DNA from: Erythrocercus mccallii
Taxonomy: Eukaryota; Chordata; Aves; Passeriformes; Dicruridae
Assembly (NCBI GenBank): GCA_013397435.1
Contig: VZRG01000533.1
Coordinates: 248,001-312,000, forward strand
Direction of reading: 5' to 3'
DNA: 64,000 bases
Below the pieces are notes generated by a model. It was not told where the DNA came from, made no database searches, and saw only the letters and a list, made by a program, of their open reading frames with translations. Of the stretch, positions 22,161-34,800 are shown in pieces (the first letter of the stretch is position 1; every line of letters begins with the position of its first letter). The translations under genes were made by a program, and so were the position numbers.

Positions 22161-24284
22161 AGAACTCGACCCCATAGAAGGCTTGGCTGTTTGTTGCTGT
22201 GAAAACTTGACATCCCAGGAAAGTCTAAAGCAGACTTTCAAATATGGAGCAGATTTGCTGGGAAAAACATAGTCAACCTGTGTGCCTTTAAATTGCAAGA
22301 ACTAGCAGCCAACAGGAGATTTTGTGGATAGAGTCCATCATTCACAGAGGCAATGAGGCAAGATACAAGTAGCTAAATCCTATCAAAAGTCTGCCATTAT
22401 GCCATGGATAGATATTAATTTAGGGAACAACTGTATGCTGTAACAGATTGCCATCATTAGCCTGTTTGCTCTTTCTCTTTTTTGGTATTACTGCCCTCAT
22501 TAATTTCTGTGAGCACTTCTTAACTTGGAATATGCAAATTTCAGCTTCCAGAGCTTTAAGAAGTGGTTTCAGATAGTGCGACTGAATTTAAACCATAAGA
22601 AGTGTGAACAACTGCTCAGCCAGTGGTAACTTCTAGGTTTGATGTGTTTGAGAGCACCCAAGGTGTGCTGTTAAAACACATCTGAATCAGGAAAAAACTG
22701 TTTATCTACAGCCTTACTGTATCTCTAAGTTCTTGCTTTGCAGAACAGGATAATTGACCTTTCCAATTTCTTTTATATTTGATAGGTGTTAGAAAAAAAA
22801 TCACCAAGATTCTTTTAGCAACAAGAATGATTTGGGAGATAAAAACGGACCCTATATTTCAAGCTGCTCAATTTTTCAAGTTGGGAATGGCCTTGTGTTT
22901 TGTGGAGATTTTTGTTCTCTGTGTAGAAAAGGTGCAATACAGGCATGACTAGGAAAAGCTTTCCCCACCTGAATTGCCACTGTGGTTCGAAAGTTTAGTC
23001 TGAGAATCCCTCCTGAGGTGCTAAAAATAATTGAACGTATGCCTGCTTCTACCACATTGCCTGATTGCTGCCAGCTGAGCTGCACACAGGTGTCCAGTGA
23101 GAGCAGGAACAAAGGAGCTGCTTGTTTCCAATGGGTTCCCAAGAACCACCAAATGACTGAGATTTTTAGTCACTTGGAACAACTGCTGGGGAATGTGGAC
23201 AAGTTACCTGGCAAAACTGTTCTGGAAGTGCTTACCCTGCAAATGGGCAGGGTGAAATAGGCCTGACTTTCTTCCAGACTGTACCTGATGAGCTAAATAT
23301 AACAGAATAGATGAGTATTGTCTCAACCCTGTAAAGCTGAGGTGCTAAATGAGAAAAAAAGAAAAAAAGAAAAAAAAATCACCCTCTCTGAATATACTTT
23401 GAAAAGACACATCATCCCATTAAAACCTGGAAGCATGTGGCCATTGATTTCAATGAAGGATCTGGTGGATTGCCTATATTAAGAATTAACATCAGCAAGA
23501 ATTCTGGCTGGTACAGAATGGTTACAGGAAATGTTACTGTCTGTAACACAAAGTCCTGCATTATTTTAAACATTCGCTGCAATTATTTTGTAGTCTGTAA
23601 GGCCTGAGGGTGAGAAAAGGAATATTCTTTAGGTGGTAGGAAGGCTGGCTTAGTGCCCTGCCTAGGTAAGTTGCCTTTGTTACTATTGCTGCAAATTCTC
23701 TGTAGAGAAAGGGTGCCTCATTTGTGTTGTGTTTACAAACTGTACTTGGGAAAATGGTGTTTGTTTAATTAAAAAAACTGCAGAAATTATTTCTGCTTTT
23801 TGAACACCAACTTGAAGTGTTTTGGGCCTGACTTTGAAAGACGATGAGACACCATCAGTCCCTGGTAATGCATGTAAGCAGTGGGTGCTGAGACTCAAGT
23901 GGTAATGTGAGCTTCAAGAGGTTCTGTGAGCTCTTACCTCTCCACTCACCTCTCCCAGAAGTTTTCCAGATATAGGATGGCCTAAAAGTTATTTGTAGAG
24001 TTCAGGAACCTTTCAAAACTTCAGCAGCTATACAGGGCCTACCTAGTTTTCTTCTTTTTAGCACAGATTTGGCAGTTGATTTGTTCATCTGTTAGTATGG
24101 TCTCATATAGGCGTTCTTAAATATTTTCTTAGCGTGAACCACCCCACCAGACAAAAATGTGCAAGCCACTTCCTCCCACAGAAGTTGTTTATGTGGAAAA
24201 GGAACATTAGGAAAGTATTCAAGGTATTTTTAGCTGCCTTTCAGTACAGTTTAGAGGCTGGAAACAAGGAGCACTGTGGTCTAG
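22161..24284. other. Gene-free stretch
   Basis: No gene is seen. 22410-22570 has an element-like texture (see findings). 23351-23378 is a GAAAAAAA simple repeat. The word CCATTGATTTCAATGA at 23441-23456 is typical of old amniote repeats, but its surroundings are too decayed to name. Confidence 0.5.
23351..23378 (+). repeat. (GAAAAAAA)n simple repeat
   Basis: Three to four GA7-like units in tandem on the plus strand; low complexity. Confidence 0.85.
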
Positions 24285-24720
24285 CTATATGATGCTGGGA
24301 GCTGATGTATAGCCCTGCAGCTGCAAGTAGGTGGAGATGGCCAAGGTCCTTGGCCAAGCCTCATCTTCAATAACTCCCTGGCAAAGCGTTTTCCAAGCGG
24401 TGAGGCAGCTCAGCAGGGAAGCATGAGCACATTGCAGCGGGGGCGAGGGGCAGGACCCCAGTCTGGCACAGCTCCCAGGGGAACGGGGCTGGCTCATCCC
24501 AGCCTCTCCAAGGGTGTCACCATGGCCTGGGTGGGCAGTTGGGTCTGGCTCAGCTCTGGATCTGCCAGAGCAGACCACAGACCTGGCAGGAGTGGAAAGG
24601 AGATGACGAGAATCCTGGGAGGGAGGGAGGGAGGGAAGAGGCGGTAGCAGTGGCATCATCAGAGCATCTGAGAAAGGGCAGAGGGCTGAAGCAAGCAAGC
24701 CAGGCATTTTTTTTCCAGCT
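24285..24720. other. Local GC-richer patch with (GGGA)n
   Basis: This patch is clearly GC-richer than its surroundings and supports long overlapping open frames on both strands (140 codons minus, 74 and 71 plus). The minus frame is proline/serine/leucine-rich with no recognised domain. CpG density is modest, so this is not a convincing CpG island. I do not recognise a gene; composition alone explains the frames. Confidence 0.45.
24617..24636 (+). repeat. (GGGA)5 run, G-quadruplex motif
   Basis: Five GGG runs separated by single A bases fulfil the standard G3N1-7 quadruplex rule on the plus strand. Confidence 0.9.
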
Positions 24721-27700
24721 GAGGCCTAACTACAGATCACTCATCTGCATGTAATTTGCATTGCTGAAGGTTAGCTGCAGCAAAATCATGGCAATTTCTC
24801 AGTAAACATAAGTGGTCTGTATGGAGAGGAAAGGTCGACAAGAAATTCTTACATACTTTCCAAAGCTGAGAAACAGATTTATGCAATTATCCACCTCCAC
24901 ATCGTCCCCAACACTGTAACCCCTCTATAGTAAAGCAGTAGAACATACTAGAAGGGAAAAATAGCACAACAGAAACTGAAAATGGGTATTATATTAACAA
25001 ATGCAATCATCCCTCCTGGAACCGACTTGTAAGATTAATAAAGTGACTTATAAAGTGGTTTTCCCAATTCTCCCCAGAGACATCCCTTTTACAAGATGGC
25101 AAGCCCTGGCTGCATTGTTTCACATCTCAGCACACAGTAGAAGGCAGATGAAATTTTTAAATTAGTTTTTGATGACTGTGAGAAAAGTGCAAAGTGATGG
25201 CGGAATAATCCCCATAGCTCTCCCAACACGTGTTATCACTTTTTATTGTTATTAATTCTTACAAATTTTTAGATCAACTGTTAGAACTGGGGAAGGCTAA
25301 ATCTGTCATTTTTTCATACATGACAATGCTTACAGAAGACTTGAGTGCGTTTTCTCTTCTTCCCAAAGGCAGTACCTGTAGCAGCCTGACATTATATCCC
25401 CATGTGTGAGACATTACTGACAGCATTGTCATGATGCTATTTGAGCTTCCTAGAAAGGATTTTGATTCGAAGAAAGCTCACAAGAAATGTTCCCATTTGC
25501 TAAATTACCAACACCTCTCACAGTGACACCACAAGTACCACAGGGTGTTGTCCTACGTGGGGTAACTTTCCAGCTCTGCTACCATAGCAGGAAAAAGTGC
25601 ATTAATGTGCTCAAACATACCTGCCTTATTGCTTATGAGCAACATCAGGGGTACCACTGTGAAATAGCAAAGATTCAGCATCAACAGACACCTTCTGTGA
25701 GAAGTGAAAGATCTGGATCTGCATCTGTGGACTCTTTTCATGGAAGTTTTCTGTTGTTCTCAAAGTAAAAGTTGTTTTTAAAGGAAATAAATTTCTCTTT
25801 CAAATGAGATGAAGGCTGAGAGTGCTTGAAGGACCTGCTACAAAGTACATATAAAGAGACATTTTGTGGGGTTTTCCCTCACAATAATCCTTGTAGAAGG
25901 GAAGCAGAGTCTAGCAGCAGCTTTTATGTTAGAACAACTATTTTGTTATTGTAAACTCTGGGGAGAAGTTATAGGAGTTGATGGATCAACAGCTTTTATC
26001 AAGCTGCTACAGCTCTCTCTGTGGCTGTCTGAAAATGCAACCAACCTAAATTGGACAGGGAGGGTGGGATCACATATTCCAACAAGTTAAATTTGTCAGC
26101 CTGTAATGTACATAAATGACATAAAATATAATTGCATTTGAATTCAGGCCCCTTCAGGTTTCATGTTGATTGCAGAAAAAAGAACCAGATGTTTCTTCAG
26201 CAGGAATCACAGAGGCAAGATAAATAGTCTCTGGTCCATGATGTTTTATAGAGTTTCCAAAAGAAACCAATTAATTATTTAATTATTGGGTGTGCTGATC
26301 ATGTAAAATATAATTGGCCTGGAGCAAATAGCAGTACAGCCCTGGGAGCTGGATGACTGAGCTTACTTAATACACTCTTTGCCAACTCTTTTTTCTGCTA
26401 TGAAAACATTGTAAGATAAATTAATGCTACTTCATCTTTCTTCCATTCGCTTTCATAAATAAAAGAGTCTCAAAACATAGACTTCCCTCCTTTCTGATCA
26501 CCACCTTTCACTAACAAGTAACTTGGAGAGAGAAGAGCCAGTAGCAAGCATAAATATTGTGATAGGAAAAGATAGCTTTGTTTAACTAACATCAACTTGA
26601 AGAAAAGGCAATCTGTTTGAAAGAGCCACATTTAATCCTCAGCTCTGAGAGGAATTCCTCATGGTAAAGACAGCAAAGAACCATTTTTTCCCTTGTCAGC
26701 ACCAGTGGGGTGGGTCTGGAAAAAGGAATGTGGTACAGGATTTACTGGGGCTGACATAGAATTTTCCTTTATGATGTTCTATAAGCAAAAATACAAGAAA
26801 TAATATGTAATTTCTTTAAATCAGCAGATACTTCTTAAATAATATTTGTGGTCTTCCAAGCTTTCTCTCTGTTCATGGATGTTCTTGCATTTATCCTGTG
26901 GTAGCTATTTTCCTGTTAAGGGGCAGGAAGTAATTTAAAGGAGGACTGAAAGAAATTAGTGACTCATGTCCTCATGACTCTTCCATCCTAGCCTTCTTTT
27001 GTGCTTGTTCAGCAACATTTTGGCATGCTACTTCCATTGTGTTTGCTGTGATCAAATCGTCAGGCAGACTGCAGGGCAGAAGTCCATTTGTCCAGTCATT
27101 GGGAAAAGAAAACAGAGAAAACATAAACTGTGATTGTGCAAAAAGCAGTTTCAGCTTCTTGTGATCTTCTTTTCCTTGCCATTCCTGCCAGAAACATCTT
27201 GAAATATTTTTTTCCTGGTTTGAGGTCAAATCATTCCCTCACCTGTGTTCCAACGTCCTCTGCAGATCCAGTGGCTCTTGCTGGGTTAGATTTGTTACGT
27301 AGTAAAGAAATCTGTAAAGCCACAACCGCTTAAAAATTTAACAGCCCTGCTAAGGAAAGGGTTGGCCTCTGAGCTTTCCCAAAGGAAGACAGAATGTGTT
27401 ATCTGCCTGACTTTGCCCACCTTGCGCCCATTCTTAAAATAAGCTGTGGCTGAATTCAGCAGTCCTAAGCTAAACAAACTTCCCAGAAAGTCAGATCTAC
27501 TTACTCATCTGTACCCACAGCAAAAGTGGGAGCTTATTTCAGAGCACTTCAGCCAGGAGGAGTTTGAAGACAGGGGAGGTTTTAGCCCAGCTGTGAGCCT
27601 ACCTGACCAGCCACAGGCTGAGAACCACAACTGATGCCCTCAAAACTAGCATTTGATCCTGGAATATACACCAACACTTTGTGCCCCACACCCAGAGTCG

Positions 27701-29130
27701 TTGCAGAGATGGCAGAAGCTTAAGGCCAGTTTTTTTTACTGGCTGATTCAGATCTCCTCTTTGCTGAGCAAATCTCACTGAAGACACCTTGCTCTCCCCA
27801 GCACTGCCACCAAGGTGCTGAATCCCCCCAAGATCAGGGCACTCACAGGGACTAATGCCAAGTTTGAATCCTACTTTTGAAGTGATCCCATGTACCTAGT
27901 CTTACTCACATGTGCTGTTTCTACCTTTGTCTTTATACCACAGAAGCCCCTTGACTATGAACACACAGGTAAAATTTTCAGTGTAAGATCTCTTTCAGGA
28001 TGCATTAAAAAAATGAGGCTCTGCCTTCTACAAGACTTAAATGCATCTAAAATTCATTGGCCATGCAGGTAAAATGGTTCCATTCAGGAGGTATAAACAA
28101 GGTGGAAGCTGCCTTCTAGATGGCTGAATTCTATTTTCCACTGAAAAGGCTTATCATTGACCACATCATCTGCAGCTATATTGAAGAAGGAGCTGCTCTC
28201 CATTTCACCCTATAGATCATCTTACAGCGACATTTTCTTAGCCGGGAATTGCTTGGTGATTTGCCAGCAGACAAATCGGTGCAGGAAAGGGATAAATTGA
28301 TCACATTCATCCAGCTCTGAAGGTAGAACCCAGATCTCAGCCAGAGTTTTGCTCCCATTACAAACCTGCCTGTCCACCTGGTAAAAAGGTGTTTGAGGAG
28401 CAAAGGCTATTAGAGTGGAGTGGAGACAAAATATAATTAATATTGCTATAGCTAACCTTCCTCTTTAAATTATAGGTCCTGCTGAAGGTATTATTTATGA
28501 GTTTTGAGCAGTAGTTCATGGCACTGGGGCATTTTTCTTCTTTTCTACATATTCTTCTTCAGAAACCTCAAAGAAATGGCACTGAGTTTACTGACTAAAT
28601 GTCTCTCTGTACAAAGGGACAGCAGGCATAGAGCCAGGTAGAAATATAGCTCTCTGGAGTAATTTAACTGAAAATGAGAGTTAGTCAAACAGTCATGGAT
28701 AAAATGAGGTATCCGGTTTAAAAACCATAGGTGGTTTTACCATTCACAAGTAATAGTTTTTCAGTCAGGTTTGGGTCGCTAAAATTCATTTAAGTTGAGA
28801 AAATTGGCAGTAATTTGAATGAGAATTGGTACCTGGAATTTTAGCTGCACGTGGTCAACTTTCTAGCTCTTTGTGGTGATTGGAATGATCACTTTCAGTA
28901 CTTAATACCTCCAAAGGACTTTGAAACAGTGGTAAAATGCACAGTGGGTAAAATGTACATGTCCAGCTGGCAGGAGGCTGCACTGAGGACCAGCAAAGTT
29001 CATTGACCTGCACGCAGACATCTGGTGATCCAGCAGCAAAGAGATTTCTAGAAGGCATCAGTTTCACCACTGTTGCTAAGATTTGCTCCTATTAGTAGAT
29101 CTCCAGCCATTTGACACAGTTACATCATCT
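24721..29130. other. Gene-free AT-rich stretch
   Basis: No gene is seen. The homeodomain-core-rich segment at 26240-26460 is described among the findings. Other open frames are short and lack domains. Confidence 0.5.
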
Positions 29131-29140
29131 CCAGTGTCTG

Positions 29141-29270
29141 AGTGTGGAAACTGAGGCACCATGCTGGGAAAAGACAGGTCTGGAACTGCTGTGGTCCAGC
29201 GATAGAGCCGGGCCAGGAGCTGAATGTGAGCATCCCAAATCTCTGTTCAGCACCTTGTCAGCATTCCTTT
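29141..29270 (-). repeat. Ancient MIR/L3-type repeat relic
   Basis: The plus strand reads GTGTGGAAACTGAGGCACCA, then 'agagccgggccaggagctga' and 'cccaaatctctgttcagcac'. These are the antisense landmarks of the repeat in the correct order and roughly the correct spacing. Confidence 0.5.
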
Positions 29271-32200
29271 TTGGAACTGCTTTAGCTGACAGATTAATAT
29301 ACTTTTCTGGGAAAGTTCACCGTACAAGATTAGCACGGTCTTCGCAAAACTTTAAATCTTGTGCTTTCACAGTGGTCAGAAGTGCAGTGATTTTCCAGTA
29401 GTTAGAATGTTTATTTCCAAAACAGCCCGTTGGGAATAATGGTTCTGGCTCTTTGGCTTGCTGGTGTGCAGGCTCTCTGTAACCCTCCTGGAGCCAGGGA
29501 ATTTTGCTGGTGTACACTCACAGTAACACAGCCTGGGATCAGGCCCTGGTGTATTCAGTAAGACAAACCCGTAACAGCCACCAAATCGACATGGCTTCAC
29601 TTGAACAAATGAAGCAAGGAATCTATTTGAACTGGGAATTAAAAGGAGTTATTAAAACATTCCCTCTGGTATTTTTATTTTGTTTACTCATGAGACCTGG
29701 CTCATGCCCCTCTGACTCGCAGAGAGTCCATATTTGGAAAACTCTGAACTCGTTTGCATACTTACACTCAGGCAAATTTTACAGATTTTTTTTTTTTGTA
29801 TACACAGTGCACTTTTCTTACTATTTCTCTTTTTTTCTTAAACAATTTAAATCAGGAGACTGCCTCTTTCATTTTGCTTCCAAAACATGACCAAAGAGGG
29901 ATCTAAGTGCTTTCTTCAATTTCTTAAAGCTAACATTTCTCCCACAGTTGTTATTGCTCCCTGGCCACCCTGTCCCATCCTGCATCTCCTTTTGGAAGAA
30001 GGAAGAAGCCCACATTGCCCTCAAGCTGCAGCAGGATGAGGAAACCTCAGAAGTATAAATATGGGTCAGTTCAGAGGGGCAGCCTCAGCCTGGGTGTTCC
30101 AAGGAGATGCAGTCCTGTGGGGCTGAGCAGCAGGTGCTGGGAACATCTTCACATTTCCAGGACTTTCTGTTGAGGCCTGAAGGACTTTCTGATGTCCCCC
30201 AAGCCACTGCTCTCACCCAGCAACATGCTCCTGCCTGTAGGAGAAAGAAAAACTAGCAATCCTGAGGGATTTTTTTGCTCAGGTATGATCTATAAACTCA
30301 GTTTTGGCTGTTCATGACTCATGCAAACCATTTCACCTATTAAAGATACCACAACTGTATTGAACCTGAATAAACTGCAAATCTAAATCAATAGGATTCC
30401 TCAAGTAGTAGGCAAACCACTAAATGGGGGTGTGTTTAGGGCTCTGATGGCTGCCATGCCACTGACCTGCAGGAGGGCAGGGAAGGGGCAAACCCCATCC
30501 TCTGCCATCTCCACAGATATCTGCCCAACCTGGTAGAGGGAAACAAAGAAATGAGAATTTGGGGATGCAGCTGGCTGCAAGTCTCCAGTTAGGAGGATAA
30601 GAAGCAGCCCCAGCCAGTAAAATCCTGCATATCCCCAGTTCTCACGTCTCTGGAGGAGGGGTCTGTGCTGGGGACCTGGCAGAGGGACTTGCAGGCACCA
30701 AAACTGCAGCCAGGTGCCACCTGGGTGAGGGAAAAGGGAAGGAGGAAGCACCAGCTGATTACCTCTCCAGCCAGTCTTGTTTCAGCATGGGATACAGGCA
30801 CATCTCACTGACATAGCTGTTTGCAGGAACTGCCTGGGCACTTAAATCCCCTCAGTAAGGTTTTAACATTTACCAAGCCCTCCCTTAGGTACCAGGGAAT
30901 CCTGGAGGCACCTTTCTTCTCACCATTGAGCTTGATATCTCCAAATGCAGCTTTTGCTCAGGCACATGGGCTCCTGAGGTAGTACTGGGCTGACCTGCTT
31001 TGTATCTATGTCATTCCCAAATTCAGACCAGAGCACGTGCTGGAGGTGTGTGCAGGCAGATACTCCCAGCAAGTGGCTGGAGAGGAGAGCTGGGTAAAGG
31101 GCTCAGCCATGAAGGCTGTGTGCCCATCAAATGTCAGTAAAGGAGATGCTTTCCCTTTTCCCTCTTTCACTCCCTGGGTCAGGAATGAGAGTACTCAGTC
31201 AGGTGTGAGAAACTTATTTTCTTTTTTGTTCTTACTCGTAAGACATTTGAGCTTGTGCTCCCACTTCTGAGGAGAGGATCTGGCTGTTTATCAGAGGCAC
31301 ATGTGTGGGCAGTTTAAAGCTATTGAGGGAATAATAAAAATAATTGGGGAACAGAATGTCTCTCAGTAAGCATTGTATACTATACATACATTTTTCTATA
31401 TCTATCATAGAGAATAGGAGTATATATGAGAATATAGCCTAAATGTTAGAATGTTTGACTGGAAAGGGCTTTTCCCCCTTACCCAGTCTAAGTGCTAAAG
31501 AGAGAGAACCTCCCCTTCTCCTTCACTGTGCCAGTCTCCCCGAGCCTCTTTGGAAGAGAAGGGCCACTTGTGTCTGCTTCGCTGCAGGGCTGGGAGGTGG
31601 GAAGGTGCATTACTGCCTGCTCCCTGGCCTGCCACAGAACAATTCCTGCTGTAGCTGCTCTGGGATACCAGGAGAAGAGCAGAAGGAGAGGTGTTGTGAG
31701 CAGCTATGTTCTCCTGCTGCGTTTGTGGACAGCCTGGCCTCTCACCTCCTTTGAAAATCCTGTCTCAAGTGTCCCAGGTATTGCTCAAAGCAGAATTTGA
31801 CCTCCAGATTTTCCACTATTGTCTCAGCTTAACATTTTTTGCCTGTAGGGAAGAAGAGTGCGCACAACTGTCAGAAGAAAACCATTTACAAGAATTATTT
31901 ATATATTGAGGAAAATTAAGCTGTGGGGCGAAAGGGAGCTGTTCACTGAATCATATGTTCAATTACATGTGGATATACATACAAGAAGTCACTCCATCCA
32001 TATTTTAAGTATAAAGCAGCACAGCACTTAGTCCAAGCCAAGGCTGTACATATTGTATCCTCAAATATGCTTCAACAGATTTCAGAGGTAAGACTGTTAC
32101 AGCCCAGGCCAGTAATTTAATTTGGTGCTTATTATATGTCTTCATTACAGTAGTTTCCTATTGCTTCACAAATATGAGAACATTTTTTATCATGGTGTGC

Positions 32201-32279
32201 TTTTTGTCCTGCTGAAAGCATTTATGATTTCTTATAAGGATTATAAGGTTTCCTTCAACCTGGCCCACTGCAATCAAGA
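29271..32279. other. Gene-free stretch with GC-richer middle
   Basis: No gene is seen. 29950-31760 is GC-richer and carries overlapping open frames up to 116 codons on both strands, none with a recognised domain. 29788-29799 is poly-T. No repeat family is recognised. Confidence 0.5.
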
Positions 32280-32400
32280 AGGGAAATGTTCATAGTATTC
32301 CTATCCTGCAGTCTGGGAGCAGAGGTGGAGAGAGGCTGCAGCCTATCCAATGTCATAAATGAAGTTTCTGACAGAGCAGGGCATGAATTCAGCTCTTTTG
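32280..32400 (-). repeat. Ancient MIR/L3-type repeat relic
   Basis: Plus strand has 'gtggagagaggctgcagcct', then 'tttctgacagagcagggcat', then 'gaattcagctcttttgagtt'. This is equivalent to the 'cacagagaggctaag ... gtggcagagcaggga ... ttgaacccaggtctcctgagt' antisense pattern of an old amniote repeat. Confidence 0.52.
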
Positions 32401-32926
32401 AGTTTATACTTTTTTTTGCCAGGGTGAACTGAGTGATTTTCTTCTTTCCCTTACAGCTTTTTTACTGTGATTTATAGAAAATCTGATTATTATTCTTTAA
32501 TAGAAAATTCTAAATAGCTTAGAAGTTATTGTTTCTACAGAATCCAAAATAATATAAATTACTTGAAAGCAAAGGAATGCCAAAAGAGCATGAAAATATG
32601 AACGTAGATCCAAAACATGCCACCCTGTCTGTCTCAAGAGTGCATGAAAGACTGGCAAAAGGAAGATTTTTTTCTTTTTTCACAGCTGGGCTTCTGAATT
32701 TCATCTAAGGAGAAAAGTAAGAAAATAGAGACAGAGATAAGTTCTCATTGTCAAATTCACCCTTTTTGTTTCCTTCTTGTTGGAAGCAGGGCTGAATGTA
32801 AGTGAAAAGATCATGATGAAAGTGGAACAATATTTAAAACCACCAGCAAACTGCCTCCTTCTCTGTGAATTATGTCTCCCTCCACCTTTATCCTGTTTTC
32901 TCTCCTAGAGCAGTGCAGACCTTTAG

Positions 32927-32985
32927 CATAGAATCATTAGAGTGGGAGAAAGAAAAGTTTATGATATCATCATACTGAGTCAGTA
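32927..32985 (-). mobile_element. Possible decayed CR1 3' tip
   Basis: CATAGAATCATTAGAGTGGG followed by AGAAAGAAAAGTTTATGATA and TCATCATAC resembles the antisense CR1 3' tip (catagaatcatttaggttgg-aaaagacctttaagatcatcaag). The copy is short and diverged. Confidence 0.4.
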
Positions 32986-33719
32986 CAGGACTCAACCTGT
33001 TTATTACCTCACGCTTTTGCCAGGGAAATTTGAAATTACTTATGTCATGGAGGCTTCCACTCCTCCTCTGAAATTATATTTTGGATGAAGTAAGATATTA
33101 TTCTTAGTTGTTCTTGCCATTACAACCATATTTCATTTAGGTTTTGGCTGCCATTTTCCTAACCCAATAACTCAATCAAATCCCTACACGGCTTTAAAAC
33201 TGAACCCAGAAATCAGCACAAGTAAGCCTGACCCAAAAGAGATGAAAATTACTCCCTGTAGGAAGTGGAATGTGCAAAACTGTACTGATAAGCAGCGTGC
33301 AGAGAGGCTGTTTGGACTTGGCATCAGGCTGCCAAATGTTCATCACACGGTGTGTGGAGAGCTCCTGGTCTGGCACGTGTGTTACTGGGAGGCTGAAGGA
33401 GCTCTGGGATGCTCACAACACTCACAAGGTGGGTGCTGCAACCCCTTTCTCTGCTTCCCTTCAGCTTTTTCAAAGCTGCTTAAAAGCAGGTTCAATTAAG
33501 TTCTTAGCTGTGCTAAAAATGTAATAGATGTCTAATGGAAATGAGGCTGAACACCAGTTCCCATGATTTCCTGTGGAACTTAGGCATCCCCTGGACTGAT
33601 TCTTTCCACAAACCCAACTAGGACGGTAATTTTCACTTTTAGATATACGTGATACGGAAATTTTTTTTAATATAAATTTGTGTGAGAAAATAATAGGGAA
33701 AAACATCACATCCCTAATA
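32986..33719. other. Gene-free stretch
   Basis: No gene or repeat is recognised. The overlapping short frames at 33194-33709 are chance. Confidence 0.5.
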
Positions 33720-34080
33720 GGATGATTTACAGAGCTTCAGCAGAGGAGAAAACAGTGATTTCCAAACAAAGCTTCAATTAAGGATAAAAATAATTCTGCA
33801 AATAATACTGTATTTGCATGGGAAATATGCAAAATATCATAATGCAATTCTTAATTAACTAGAGAGCTGTCAGACATACAAAAATAAGTTAATTCTGCTG
33901 TTAATATTGCTGCATGTTATAAATATTAATTGAATGCTATTCAACATTAGTTTCATTATTGTTTAGCAACTGTTTTAACTTCCTCCACCTTTTAAGCTGT
34001 CAAATAATTAGCTTTCTTCTGCTCATGTCTGTTCTCATAAAGTGGATTCATGTGGAAAAGAAGGAAAATCTCATATAAAC
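33720..34080. promoter_or_regulatory. Candidate conserved noncoding element (POU/homeodomain core words)
   Basis: Within about 250 bases there are GCAAATAAT, the octamer ATTTGCAT at 33812-33819, ATGCAAAAT near 33827-33835, AATGCAAT, TTAATTAA near 33850, GTTAATTC, ATTAATTGAAT and CAAATAATTAGC. Many CNEs look like this: AT-rich but complex, with octamer and TAAT cores, no repeats and no coding frame. Conservation cannot be seen from one sequence, so this is inference from texture. Confidence 0.27.
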
Positions 34081-34734
34081 CAACTTAAAGTACCAAGAAA
34101 TGATGTTCCAAAGGCTCTGTTTGTCCTTTTTACCTAAGTTTGATAAACAGTGGAGCAAAGTTTTGGTCTGGTGGCCAGTGTTGGTCTGGCTCTAGGCATC
34201 CTTCAGTACCAAGGAGAGGATCTGCCATTCTGTGCACCTCCTGTGTCGCATGGGTGCTCTGACCAAAATTCATGAAATGCCTGAAGAAAGCCGACAGACT
34301 GCCTGTGGGAGAAACTGTCTGGTTTTCTCATTAGCAAGAGCTAAAGGGTCTGTATCAGGGCCTTTCATGTGGTAAAAAGAACTCATTAATTGCCTAATGC
34401 TGTGGTTGCTATTTATGTCATTATTTATGAATATTCTAGAATCTGACACCGGGGCAAATTCTAGTCTTAGTTAAATTAGTTAGTTAATAGTAAATTTAAA
34501 AAGTGGCTTGATTCACTATTGTTCTTTTGGATTTCTTCTAATTAAAATAAAGCCCTAACCCACTGTAGGGTTATTTCCCATTGTCACAAGTGCATGTACT
34601 ACATTACACTGCTGTTGTGCAAATTCCTTCACAGATATTAAAGGCTCTGTATTGAAACAGGATGTGAGGTGGATAAATACAAATCCATTTTTTATAGACT
34701 TGAAAGTGAACGTACCTAGGCATGCCAGAGGGCA

Positions 34735-34800
34735 CCCTAGTGACTCCATGAAAAACCTAGGAAAGAAACCAGAATACCAGCCCTTGCTCTAACCACCAAC
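34735..34800 (-). repeat. Ancient MIR/L3-type repeat relic (tail only)
   Basis: 'CCAGAATACCAGCCCTTGCT' followed by CTAACCACCAACA corresponds to the 'ctcccagcccttgctctaaccactagacca' tail of the old amniote repeat in antisense. Only this end is recognisable. Confidence 0.42.

Noticed and set aside
24285..24707. 140-codon minus-strand frame as a gene
   Set aside because: The local GC-rich composition removes stop codons on both strands; proline/serine/leucine-rich, no domain.
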